A stretch of DNA of 6,682 bases. Origin: Deltaproteobacteria bacterium. GTDB taxonomy: Bacteria; Desulfobacterota; GWC2-55-46; JADFVP01. Where the stretch lies: assembly GCA_024275855.1 (NCBI GenBank), contig JAJRYL010000275.1, positions 1 to 6,682 on the forward strand, in the 5' to 3' direction. Positions within the stretch are counted from its first letter, which is position 1, and every line of letters starts with the position of its first letter. Position numbers and translations under genes: made by a program. The notes below the pieces were generated by a model that saw only the letters and a program-made list of their open reading frames with translations, was not told the origin of the DNA and ran no database searches. Below are positions 1 to 5,867 of this stretch, piece after piece.

Positions 1-96
1 AGAAGGGCGAAACTCTACTACCTTAGAGAGCTTCGTGGAAAGGCCGCGCGCATTAAAGAGAAACGTTATGTAAGCAAGCGCGCAAAGAGCAAGTAA
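1..96 (+). CDS. rplS: 50S ribosomal protein L19, C-terminal end (partial)
   Basis: The first 32 codons of the window are open from base 1 and end in TAA at 94-96. The peptide begins RRAKLYYLRELRGKAARIKE and closes with a lysine/arginine-rich tail, which is the typical end of L19 (the family signature around AKLYYLR-x(2)-GKAARIKE). L19 sits at the interface of the 30S and 50S subunits. The 5' part lies outside the window. It is followed by a strong intrinsic terminator, so this is probably the last gene of the usual rpsP-rimM-trmD-rplS operon; that upstream order is inferred from other genomes and is not visible here. Confidence 0.93.
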   Translation, partial: RRAKLYYLRELRGKAARIKEKRYVSKRAKSK

Positions 97-125
97 CGCT
101 CTCTGTTATACCTCTTTAAACGTTT

Positions 126-163
126 AGGCCGGCCTCGATACTGTTCGGGGTCGGCCTTTTTTT
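126..163 (+). terminator. Intrinsic (Rho-independent) terminator after rplS
   Basis: Bases 126-138 pair with 145-157 as a 13-bp stem (11 Watson-Crick pairs and two G-U pairs) around a 6-base loop (139-144), followed directly by a run of T at 158-163. The stem is GC-rich. This is a canonical intrinsic terminator 29 bases after the rplS stop. It separates the ribosomal operon from rnhB, whose ATG lies 27 bases after the T run. Confidence 0.93.
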
Positions 164-190
164 AACAATTTTTTTCCCAAGAGCATACTT

Positions 191-793
191 ATGGATACCT
201 ACGAACGGACTGCTTTAAGTAACGGCGCAAGGTTGATTGCCGGGGTTGATGAAGCAGGGCGCGGGCCGCTTGCGGGGCCTGTAGTGGCCGCCGCAGTTAT
301 CTTCCGGCCTCCGTGGCCGGTAGAGGCCGGAATAAACGACTCTAAAAAGCTGAGTGAAGTACGCAGGCTTAAGCTCTACCGCTTTATCTATGCCAACGCG
401 ACCTCTGTTGGTGTCGGCGTTGTATGGCACGCTGAAATTGACAAGATCAACATACATAAGGCATCGTTAAAGGCTATGTCCATTGCGGTCTCCGCTTTAA
501 AGTCGACTCCTGATTATCTGCTGATAGACGGACGTTTTAAAACAGGATGCGGCATCAGCGAGCTCGCTATTGTAAAGGGAGACTCGCTTAGCCTCTCTAT
601 TGCCGCCGCCTCTATTGTCGCTAAAACGGTGCGCGACGCAATCATGCGCGCCTACGGCTCTATCTATCCTCTGTACGGTTTTTCAGGCCACAAGGGGTAC
701 GGCTCCGCGGCGCATATGAAAGCTATAAAAGAGTACGGGCCGTGCCCTGTGCATAGAATGAGCTACCGGCCCATGAGCGAATTGCCACGGTAG
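191..793 (+). CDS. rnhB: Ribonuclease HII
   Basis: A 200-aa protein of normal RNase HII length. This cytoplasmic, metal-dependent endonuclease nicks RNA-DNA hybrids 5' of ribonucleotides and starts ribonucleotide excision repair. The four catalytic acids are in their expected motifs: D20 and E21 in GVDEAGRGPLAGP, D113 in LLIDG, and D131 in KGD followed by the conserved SIAAASIVAK stretch. The GRG motif (23-25) that senses the ribonucleotide junction, DSKKLS (50-55) and the C-terminal GFSGHKGYG (163-171) are also present. The ATG has an AAGAG ribosome site 7 bases upstream, and 17 residues before GVDEAG is a usual distance. The stop is TAG. yraN starts 31 bases later and is likely cotranscribed. 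No clear promoter lies between the rplS terminator and this start. Confidence 0.97.
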   Translation: MDTYERTALSNGARLIAGVDEAGRGPLAGPVVAAAVIFRPPWPVEAGINDSKKLSEVRRLKLYRFIYANATSVGVGVVWHAEIDKINIHKASLKAMSIAVSALKSTPDYLLIDGRFKTGCGISELAIVKGDSLSLSIAAASIVAKTVRDAIMRAYGSIYPLYGFSGHKGYGSAAHMKAIKEYGPCPVHRMSYRPMSELPR

Positions 794-824
794 AAAAAGC
801 TTCTGTAAATACTCGAAAGTTATT

Positions 825-1184
825 ATGTCGAAAATTGCGAAAGGTATAAAAGGAGAAGGTGAGGCGGTAAAATTCCTGCGCTCAAAAGGTTACAAAATAG
901 TGGAGAAGAACTACAGGTGCATCCACGGCGAGATAGACATAGTAGCGCTCGACGGTGAAACAGTGGTCTTTGTCGAGGTAAAGACGAGAACGAGCGAGAG
1001 GTTCGGCACGGCTGCCGAGGCGGTTGACGCTAAAAAGCAGCGCCATATAATAAACGCCTCATGCGCTTTTCTGGCAGAAAAAAGAGTTGACGATCCTTAC
1101 GTACGGTTCGATGTTGTTACGGTTATGTTAAACAGCGGCAAGTGTACGGTAGAGTTGTATAAAGACGCCTTTGGCGCGGACTGA
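825..1184 (+). CDS. yraN: UPF0102 family protein YraN (endonuclease-fold)
   Basis: A 119-aa protein, the usual size for UPF0102/YraN. The family signature is complete: KGEGEAVKFLRSKGY (7-23), NYRCIHGEIDIVALD (29-43), VVFVEVKTRTSERFG (47-61) and AVDAKKQRHI (66-75), then VRFDVVTV (93-100). The GEID (E36, D38) and EVK (E51, K53) residues form the D/E-x-K metal site of the restriction-endonuclease-like fold, as in archaeal Holliday junction resolvases. Biochemical function in bacteria is poorly established, but the fold and the frequent adjacency to rnhB suggest nucleic-acid processing. A weak GAAAG ribosome site lies 5 bases before the ATG. It ends 73 bases before the stop of the convergent gene on the minus strand, with no strong terminator between. 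Confidence 0.95.
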   Translation: MSKIAKGIKGEGEAVKFLRSKGYKIVEKNYRCIHGEIDIVALDGETVVFVEVKTRTSERFGTAAEAVDAKKQRHIINASCAFLAEKRVDDPYVRFDVVTVMLNSGKCTVELYKDAFGAD

Positions 1185-1238
1185 ACAATGTACTGTACTG
1201 TTTGTCTCTTTTTTTTATACTGGTTGGCAAAGAAGAGT

Positions 1239-1256
1239 AGAGCGGCAGGTCGCTCT
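1239..1256 (-). other. Short stem-loop just after the stop of the minus-strand gene
   Basis: AGAGCG (1239-1244) and CGCTCT (1251-1256) form a perfect 6-bp stem with a 6-base loop, starting one base past the stop codon of the gene at 1258-1800. In the minus direction it is followed by a pyrimidine-rich but not pure-U stretch, so it is at best a weak terminator. The remainder of the 73-base convergent gap holds an 8-T run (1209-1216) without a hairpin before it for yraN. Confidence 0.3.
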
Positions 1257-1257
1257 C

Positions 1258-1800
1258 TTAGCGTTGCCAGATGCCGCCGCCTTCTGCCTCCGGGCCTTTT
1301 TCGTGCGGCGAAGAGTCTATGATCGGCACAGGTTTTCTTCTTTTATCTTCAGAGGCGACCTCTCCGGCGGCCTCGCCTATCTCGGCCATAATCTTTTCAC
1401 GAAGCCTCTTAAGCTTTCTTACAACGCGCGCTATTTCCGACCTCTCTTTTAAAGTCAACTCTTTCTTAAGCTCGACAACAGAGTCTATTAACCCGGTTAT
1501 AGACTCGTCTACAACCGAGTTAACCACCTTCAGCCTGCGCTTGCCGGGGCGGTCTGTCCAGTTTAACGAGTCGAGCTTAGACACAGCATCCTTACTTTTT
1601 TTAAGGCTGTTTTCTTCATACTTTTTCAGGAGTTCGGGAGGTAATAGGTTTTTTAGATTTTTATCGGCCTCTACCCGAAACTCTTTTACAAGCTCGATTG
1701 CGCGTGTGATACTATTGCTGTGCGCGCTCATAGCAACGGTTGGCAGAAAGAGAAGAGCAAGGAAGATTAGAAAGATTTTTTTCACCTGTTTAGTTAGCAT
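1258..1800 (-). CDS. Exported helical protein of unknown function
   Basis: I do not recognise this 180-aa protein. Residues 1-26 are a clear Sec signal peptide: lysines (K4, K7, K8), a hydrophobic core (IFLIFLALLFLP) and AMSA as the likely signal peptidase I site, so the mature protein should be periplasmic or outside. No lipobox cysteine is present. Residues 28-146 are rich in E, K, R, L and V with helix-like spacing, including a very basic stretch (RVVRKLKRLREK, 125-136), and may form a helical bundle or coiled coil. The tail (150-180) is charged and Gly/Pro-rich, probably disordered. The choice of this strand over the serine-rich reading frame opposite (1271-1804) rests on the signal peptide and on a strong promoter directly upstream. 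No ribosome binding site is visible before the ATG. Convergent with yraN, divergent from polA. Confidence 0.78.
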   Translation of the reverse strand: MLTKQVKKIFLIFLALLFLPTVAMSAHSNSITRAIELVKEFRVEADKNLKNLLPPELLKKYEENSLKKSKDAVSKLDSLNWTDRPGKRRLKVVNSVVDESITGLIDSVVELKKELTLKERSEIARVVRKLKRLREKIMAEIGEAAGEVASEDKRRKPVPIIDSSPHEKGPEAEGGGIWQR

Positions 1801-1806
1801 CTGAAA

Positions 1807-1835
1807 AGTATAACCGACTTATTTTAAAGTGTCAA
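1807..1835 (-). promoter_or_regulatory. Strong sigma-70 promoter for the exported-protein gene, probably leaderless
   Basis: Reading the minus strand, TTGACA (1835-1830, perfect consensus) is followed after exactly 17 bases by TATACT (1812-1807, five of six). Only six bases separate the -10 box from the ATG at 1800-1798, so a start seven bases after the -10 box would be the A of the start codon itself. There is no Shine-Dalgarno sequence in those six bases, which fits a leaderless mRNA. Confidence 0.8.
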
Positions 1836-1874
1836 CAGAGTGTCTCTTCCCGAAACGGGGGGCAATATAAAAAA

Positions 1875-1925
1875 CTCTGTGAATAGTTGAAGTCCGGCAA
1901 CTCGAAACCCTTCGGGCGGGCAGAG
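1875..1925 (+). other. Possible folded leader before polA, in the divergent spacer 1801-1951
   Basis: In the 151-base spacer, CTCTG (1875-1879) can pair with CAGAG (1921-1925), enclosing a perfect AGTTG/CAACT hairpin (1886-1890 with 1898-1902, loop AAGTCCGG) and a small CCC-TTC-GGG hairpin (1908-1916). This would be a three-way junction ending 16 bases before the polA ribosome site. A separate CCCG-AAA-CGGG hairpin lies at about 1849-1859. I could not match it to any riboswitch class I know. The helices are short and could be chance. No convincing polA promoter was found; TATAAA at 1866-1871 has no matching -35. Confidence 0.25.
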
Positions 1926-1951
1926 GGGCGGCAACAATATTAAAGGTTTAA

Positions 1952-4753
1952 ATGGATAATAAAAGGCTCTTTATACTAGACGGTACTTCGCTTATCTACA
2001 AGTCGTTTCACGCTATTCCGCATACTTTTACAAGCCCGGACGGCGCGCCTTCAAACGCTGTTTACGGTTTTGCGGTAACGCTTAGAAAGATACTCAAGAC
2101 CTATTCGCCGGATTATATAGCAGTTGCCTTTGATCTGCGCGGCCCCACCTTCAGGCACGAGATTTATCCCGAGTACAAGGCTGGCAGGCCGCCTATGCCG
2201 GACGAGCTTGGTGAACAGTTTGCGCCCGTGAAACAGTTTTTGAAATTCTTGAATATACCCGTGCTTGAGGTTCAGTCTTACGAGGCCGACGATATAATCG
2301 CCGCTGTCGCAAAACACGCGTCTATTGCCGGGTTGCGTGTAGCGATAGTTACGAGCGACAAAGATATGTATCAGCTTGTAGACGACAAAATCATAATTTT
2401 AGATACAAAGAGCGGTAAAGAGTACGGCGTAGCCGAAGTTAAGGAGAAGTTCGGCGTTACCCCTGTCGCCATTCGAGACCTGTTGGCGCTTGCCGGAGAC
2501 TCTTCTGACAATATTCCGGGTGTGCCCGGCGTAGGCCCCAAAACAGCCGTGAAACTCTTGAACGAGTTCGGTTCGATAGACGGTATTTACGAGGGGATCG
2601 AGTCCGTTAAGGGCGACAAGCTTCGTCTGAGGTTAAAAGAGAATAAAGAGCTTGCGTACCTTTCGCGCACCCTTGTAACGCTCGACCACGCCCCGCCGAT
2701 AGATATTTCCGTTGAAGAGTTCAAGAGCGCTAAGCCGGACTATGCGGCGCTTATAAAATTTATGAAAGAGTACGGTTTTACGCGTCTTACCTCCGAGGTA
2801 AGGCGTGAGGCGGAACTCGACAGGGAGGGCGCGGATGGCAACGGCACCGGTACGGGTGAAGATGGGGCTGCCGGTTTTGATAAACTCAAAGAGGCTATCG
2901 CCGTAGAGAGGGTAGTAAACGGCGAAGGGTTAAACCGGGTGCTTAAGGCCGCCAAAAAGAGCGCCGAGGCCGCGCTTACCATACTCTATGCGGGCGAGGA
3001 CGCCGCTGCGGTTGAAATTACCGATGTCGGTCTCTGTATTGACTCTGAGAGCTGTTTTTATATTCCTGTCGAAAGCGGAAAAAGAGAGGTTCAGCAGGAG
3101 GGGCTGCTCTTTGCATCGACTTCCGGCAGTGGTGCGGGCGATACTGAAAAAGAGGCAGGTAAAGAGGGTTGTGGCGCCGGGTTTAAGATAGACAGAGACC
3201 TGTTCGACAGATTCTTTGTAGACCTGCTTACGGATAAGAGCATAACCAAGCAGACCGATAATGCCAAGCTTCTCCATATTTACGCGTTAGCCCACGGTGT
3301 AGAGGTGGAAGCGATAGGAATCGAGAGCACAATAGCTTCGTACCTGCTCGACCCGGTCTCTGCCGACCACTCTATAACCGTGTTAAGCGAGGGGTATCTC
3401 GGTGCTACTCTTCACACAGCTCCAAACAGGAAAAAAGAGCCTTACGAGTACGCTCAGTTTACCGTTAAAAGCTCGTTCGACCTTTTGCGGCTCGCGCCCG
3501 TATTAGAAAAGAAACTTGAAGAAGAGGGTTTGGAAAAGCTTTACGACACTATGGAGCTGCCTCTTACTCATGTACTGGCCTCTATGGAGGTGCTCGGTAT
3601 CAAGGTAAGCGCGGTTGACCTTAAAGAACTCTCTAAGGAGATAGAGGTAAGGCTTGCGGAGATAGAAGACTCTATTTACGCGGCGGCGGGCAGAGAGTTT
3701 AATATAAACTCTCCGAAACAGCTCTCTGTAGTACTCTTCGACGAGATAGGGCTAAAGCCGGTAAAGAAGACGAAGACCGGGTACTCCACCAATGAAGATG
3801 TATTGAAGCGCCTTAGCGCGAAGCATGAGGTGCCCGGTAAAATTCTTAGCTACAGGGGCCTCGCCAAGTTGAAGTCCACTTATGTAGACGCTATTCTGGC
3901 ACTGATAAATCCCGCTACAGGAAGGCTGCATACGACCTTCAATCAGACAGTAACCGCAACAGGACGGTTGTCGAGTTCAAGGCCCAACATACAAAATATT
4001 CCGATAAGAGGCGAGCTTGCCTCAAGAATTCGCGCCGCGTTTATAGCCGAAGACGGTTACACTCTGCTCAGTGCCGATTATTCGCAGATAGAGCTTAGAA
4101 TAGTGGCGCATATGGCCAACGACCCTACACTTATCGAGGCCTTTAACAGCAATGAGGATATTCATACCAGAACCGCCTCCGAGATATTTTCGTTAGAGCC
4201 GGAACTGGTAACGCAAGAGCTTAGGCGAAGGGCCAAAGCGATAAACTTCGGCATAATTTACGGCATGGGCGCTTACGGGCTTTCCTCGGAACTTGATATA
4301 TCAATGGGAGAGGCGCAGGAGTATATAGACTCCTACTTCGCCCACTATGGCGCTATAAAGGCTTTTATAGACTCTACAATAGATACAGCGACCAGGGAGG
4401 GCGTTGTTACCACGCTTTACGGACGGCGCAGGTTTGTGCCGGAGCTTTTGAGTTCAGTCGATTCCGTCCGCAGGTTCGGCGCGCGCATGGCGGTTAATAC
4501 GCCTATACAGGGAACCGCTGCCGATATTATAAAAGTCGCGATGATTAGGATAGATTCGGTTATTAAAGAGCGCGGACTCGCTTCTAAAATGCTTTTGCAG
4601 ATTCATGACGAACTGCTTTTCGAGGTGGCGAAGGGCGAAGAGGCGGAGCTTGAGGCGCTTGTGCGTAAAGAGATGGAGGGGGTTGCCGAGCTTACGGTAA
4701 AACTTAAAGTAAATATAAATACAGGGAAGAGCTGGAGCAAGGTTGAAGAGTAG
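1952..4753 (+). CDS. polA: DNA polymerase I, with degenerate 3'-5' exonuclease domain
   Basis: A 933-aa family A polymerase that fills gaps and removes RNA primers in replication and repair. The 5'-nuclease domain (about 1-290) is intact: D10, D61, E111/D113/D114 (YEADD), D136/D138 (SDKD), D183/D186 (GDSSDN) and the helix-hairpin-helix GVPGVGPKTA. The middle domain (about 335-510) has the 3'-5' exonuclease fold but lacks its acids: the DxE motif reads LYAGE (345-349), the second Asp aligns with L441, and the HDMD region reads HSIT (473-476). The polymerase domain (about 525-933) is complete: TGRLSSSRPNIQNIP (670-684), motif A DYSQIELR (D709), motif B with R758, K762, F766 and Y770, and motif C HDE (885-887). 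F766 predicts discrimination against dideoxynucleotides. Low-complexity Gly/Glu/Asp inserts occur at about 288-308 and 388-410. AAAGG lies 5 bases before the ATG. Confidence 0.98.
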   Translation: MDNKRLFILDGTSLIYKSFHAIPHTFTSPDGAPSNAVYGFAVTLRKILKTYSPDYIAVAFDLRGPTFRHEIYPEYKAGRPPMPDELGEQFAPVKQFLKFLNIPVLEVQSYEADDIIAAVAKHASIAGLRVAIVTSDKDMYQLVDDKIIILDTKSGKEYGVAEVKEKFGVTPVAIRDLLALAGDSSDNIPGVPGVGPKTAVKLLNEFGSIDGIYEGIESVKGDKLRLRLKENKELAYLSRTLVTLDHAPPIDISVEEFKSAKPDYAALIKFMKEYGFTRLTSEVRREAELDREGADGNGTGTGEDGAAGFDKLKEAIAVERVVNGEGLNRVLKAAKKSAEAALTILYAGEDAAAVEITDVGLCIDSESCFYIPVESGKREVQQEGLLFASTSGSGAGDTEKEAGKEGCGAGFKIDRDLFDRFFVDLLTDKSITKQTDNAKLLHIYALAHGVEVEAIGIESTIASYLLDPVSADHSITVLSEGYLGATLHTAPNRKKEPYEYAQFTVKSSFDLLRLAPVLEKKLEEEGLEKLYDTMELPLTHVLASMEVLGIKVSAVDLKELSKEIEVRLAEIEDSIYAAAGREFNINSPKQLSVVLFDEIGLKPVKKTKTGYSTNEDVLKRLSAKHEVPGKILSYRGLAKLKSTYVDAILALINPATGRLHTTFNQTVTATGRLSSSRPNIQNIPIRGELASRIRAAFIAEDGYTLLSADYSQIELRIVAHMANDPTLIEAFNSNEDIHTRTASEIFSLEPELVTQELRRRAKAINFGIIYGMGAYGLSSELDISMGEAQEYIDSYFAHYGAIKAFIDSTIDTATREGVVTTLYGRRRFVPELLSSVDSVRRFGARMAVNTPIQGTAADIIKVAMIRIDSVIKERGLASKMLLQIHDELLFEVAKGEEAELEALVRKEMEGVAELTVKLKVNINTGKSWSKVEE

Positions 4754-4759
4754 TTTTTT

Positions 4760-4779
4760 TAACAGGCATGCGTCTGTTA
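4760..4779 (+). other. Small stem-loop right after the polA stop
   Basis: TAACAGGC (4760-4767) pairs with GTCTGTTA (4772-4779), including one G-U pair, around an ATGC loop. Seven T precede it and an A-rich run (4783-4788) follows, so on either strand the T tract is on the wrong side for a classical intrinsic terminator; the T and A runs could extend the stem loosely. It may protect the polA mRNA end. Confidence 0.3.
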
Positions 4780-4805
4780 TGTAAAAAATAAGTTCGAAAT
4801 ATAAG

Positions 4806-4839
4806 ACGGGGTACCGATTGTAAAGAATCGATACCCCGT
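4806..4839. terminator. Bidirectional hairpin terminator between polA and the PEP-CTERM gene
   Basis: Bases 4806-4819 pair with 4826-4839 in a 14-bp stem with a 6-base loop (4820-4825), the strongest hairpin in this spacer and correctly placed between two convergent genes. In plus-strand RNA there is one C-A mismatch (4814/4831); in minus-strand RNA the same position becomes a G-U pair, so the stem is unbroken. T content after the stem is modest on both sides (TTGTTATATT on plus, CTTATATTTC on minus), so termination efficiency is uncertain. Confidence 0.65.
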
Positions 4840-4866
4840 TGTTATATTAAAGTATAAAAAGCCGGT

Positions 4867-4931
4867 GCGGTTAAACGCTCTTTTCACGAGAGGTACCGTA
4901 TGCGCTAAAACGCTTTATAACCGGTAAACGC
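4867..4931. repeat. Diverged copies of a short GCGG-TAAACGC motif
   Basis: A 12-base motif close to GCGGATAAACGC occurs as GCGGTTAAACGC (4867-4878), GCGCTAAAACGC (4902-4913) and ACCGGTAAACGC (4920-4931), upstream of the two exact copies that border the tandem repeat (4973-4984 and 5027-5038). The intervals are 35, about 18, 53 and 54 bases. They look like decayed members of the neighbouring array, although short degenerate matches can arise by chance. Confidence 0.45.
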
Positions 4932-5040
4932 CCGACCCGTAAGAGAGTGTTAAGCCCGCCCTTTTTGCTTATGCGGATAAACGCCAGACCCGTAAGAGAG
5001 TGTTAAGCCCGCCCTTTTTTGCTTATGCGGATAAACGCCC
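4925..5040. repeat. Tandem repeat of 53/54 bp, two copies plus a 9-base third start
   Basis: Unit 1 (4925-4977, 53 bp) and unit 2 (4978-5031, 54 bp) are identical except for one C/A difference and one extra T in a T run. A third unit begins with TAAACGCCC (5032-5040) and then diverges. Each unit contains GACCCGTAAGAGAGTGTTAA, then CCGCCC, a T run and GCTTATGCGGA. TAAGC and GCTTA within a unit can pair across the T run. The right end overlaps the last codons and stop of the PEP-CTERM gene (minus strand), so the gene tail is itself part of the repeat. Confidence 0.93.
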
Positions 5041-5646
5041 TGTTTTTTTGAAACGCGCTTTTCTAAAAACCGCTACACCTATAAGCCCTGTGCCGAGCAG
5101 AAGCAGGGTAGAGGGTTCGGGTACGGTGGTCATGCCGCCGGCGGACTTTACGCTAATACCGCTTAAAGTCGCCGATAAATCGAAAAAGGTAAAAGGTAAT
5201 GACGGTACCGACAGGCCGCCGACGCCGCTTGAGTTAATGCCGAGCGAATAAGAGGTGCCTGCCGTATCCGCTGTGAAGTTGAGCGAAGCGAGCAGGGTGG
5301 TCGTACCTGTAATAGTGCTTATCCTGTCGCCGTATATGTTCAACGGCGGAAGGCCGCTTAGGCCTGAAAAGAGCAGAGTATTGATGTTGGCGCCGTTAAA
5401 AGTAATGCCGGTCGGTGTACTGTTTACGTTAAAATCAAAAGCGTCAAACGGATAGGCTGTTCCGTCGAAAACGGCGTTTGTATTATCTACATATACGTTT
5501 ATGGAGAACGTGTCTCCGACGGTGATAGTTGTTGAAGAGAGAGTAAGCCGTGCGGACGGTATCGCCATAGCGGGTGTCGCGTAAAGCGCAGAGAAGAGAC
5601 CGAGTACGAGTAACGCGCCGAGGCCTCTTTTAAATTTTGCGTACAT
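5023..5646 (-). CDS. PEP-CTERM sorting-signal surface protein
   Basis: A 207-aa exported protein. Residues 1-28 form a Sec signal peptide (K4, K6 and R7, core GALLVLGLFSALY, cleavage after AMA). The mature part (about 30-170) is rich in Ser, Thr, Gly and Asn with alternating hydrophobic residues, consistent with a beta-sandwich; LTLSSTTITVGDTFSINVYV followed by AFDFNV resembles cohesin-like domains, a tentative match. The C-terminus is a textbook PEP-CTERM signal: VPEPST (175-180), a hydrophobic segment (LLLLGTGLIGVAVF, 181-194) and basic residues (RKARFKK, 195-201). Such proteins are processed by an exosortase and placed at the cell surface or in exopolysaccharide; no exosortase gene is in this window. 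AAAGGA lies 6 bases before the ATG (5658-5653). The last codons lie in the adjacent tandem repeat. Divergent from the response-regulator gene. Confidence 0.92.
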   Translation of the reverse strand: MYAKFKRGLGALLVLGLFSALYATPAMAIPSARLTLSSTTITVGDTFSINVYVDNTNAVFDGTAYPFDAFDFNVNSTPTGITFNGANINTLLFSGLSGLPPLNIYGDRISTITGTTTLLASLNFTADTAGTSYSLGINSSGVGGLSVPSLPFTFFDLSATLSGISVKSAGGMTTVPEPSTLLLLGTGLIGVAVFRKARFKKTGRLSA

Positions 5647-5711
5647 TAGACATCCTTTCGAATAAGAAAAGCGGGAGAATTGAGTTTATGTATATTTCTA
5701 CTATTTTGAAA

Positions 5712-5740
5712 AATATACTATCTAAAATATATTAATGCAA
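5712..5740 (-). promoter_or_regulatory. Candidate promoter for the PEP-CTERM gene
   Basis: On the minus strand TTGCAT (5740-5735) and TATATT (5717-5712) are 17 bases apart in very AT-rich DNA. The -10 box matches five of six, the -35 only three of six. It would give a 5' leader of about 60 bases with the ribosome site near its end. The AT richness makes chance -10 matches common, so other positions are possible. I saw no sigma-54 type GG/GC element. Confidence 0.4.
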
Positions 5741-5745
5741 GCATT
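5734..5745. promoter_or_regulatory. Palindrome AATGC-AA-GCATT, possible operator
   Basis: A perfect 5-bp inverted repeat with a 2-base centre, covering the candidate -35 of the PEP-CTERM promoter and about 94 bases upstream of the regulator's -35. A binding site here would suit a repressor of the surface-protein gene. There is no direct evidence for which protein binds. Elsewhere in the 313-base spacer (5647-5959) I see only the two promoters and AT-rich sequence. Confidence 0.35.
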
Positions 5746-5838
5746 CATTTGTATTAAATTCCGCTTTTTTTCGCCCACGCCCGAAGCCTCTTTTCAGCGA
5801 TACATCTTAAACTTCCAAGCGGTACGGATATAAATCAC

Positions 5839-5867
5839 TTGACGTTGGAAAACAAGTCGGTGATAAT
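5839..5867 (+). promoter_or_regulatory. Sigma-70 promoter for the HTH-receiver gene
   Basis: TTGACG (5839-5844) and GATAAT (5862-5867) each match consensus in five of six positions with an ideal 17-base spacing. The predicted start at about 5874 gives a 5' leader of some 86 bases, rich in A and T, with no obvious hairpin. Confidence 0.75.

Noticed and set aside
162..189. TTAACA, 16 bases, CATACT as an rnhB promoter
   Set aside because: The start point would fall a few bases inside rnhB, downstream of its ATG, and the next in-frame start is too close to the catalytic motif; the -35 is also part of the terminator T run.
1186..1216. TGTAC-TGTAC repeat and T run as a yraN terminator
   Set aside because: The short repeats do not form a stable stem before the T run, so no intrinsic terminator can be supported.
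1171..1452. 93-codon plus-strand frame overlapping the end of yraN
   Set aside because: It starts inside yraN, lacks a ribosome site, and its composition looks like noise; most of it lies opposite the minus-strand gene.
1271..1804. Serine-rich 177-codon reading frame on the plus strand opposite the exported-protein gene
   Set aside because: It mirrors the minus-strand gene almost exactly, has no ribosome site, domain or sensible composition, and the minus frame has a signal peptide and a strong promoter.
2740..3277. Minus-strand and alternative-frame open stretches inside polA
   Set aside because: They lie within a fully conserved polymerase gene and show no independent start signals or recognisable domains.
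4925..5031. The two repeat units as a CRISPR array
   Set aside because: The copies are directly adjacent, with no unique spacers, and only two units exist.
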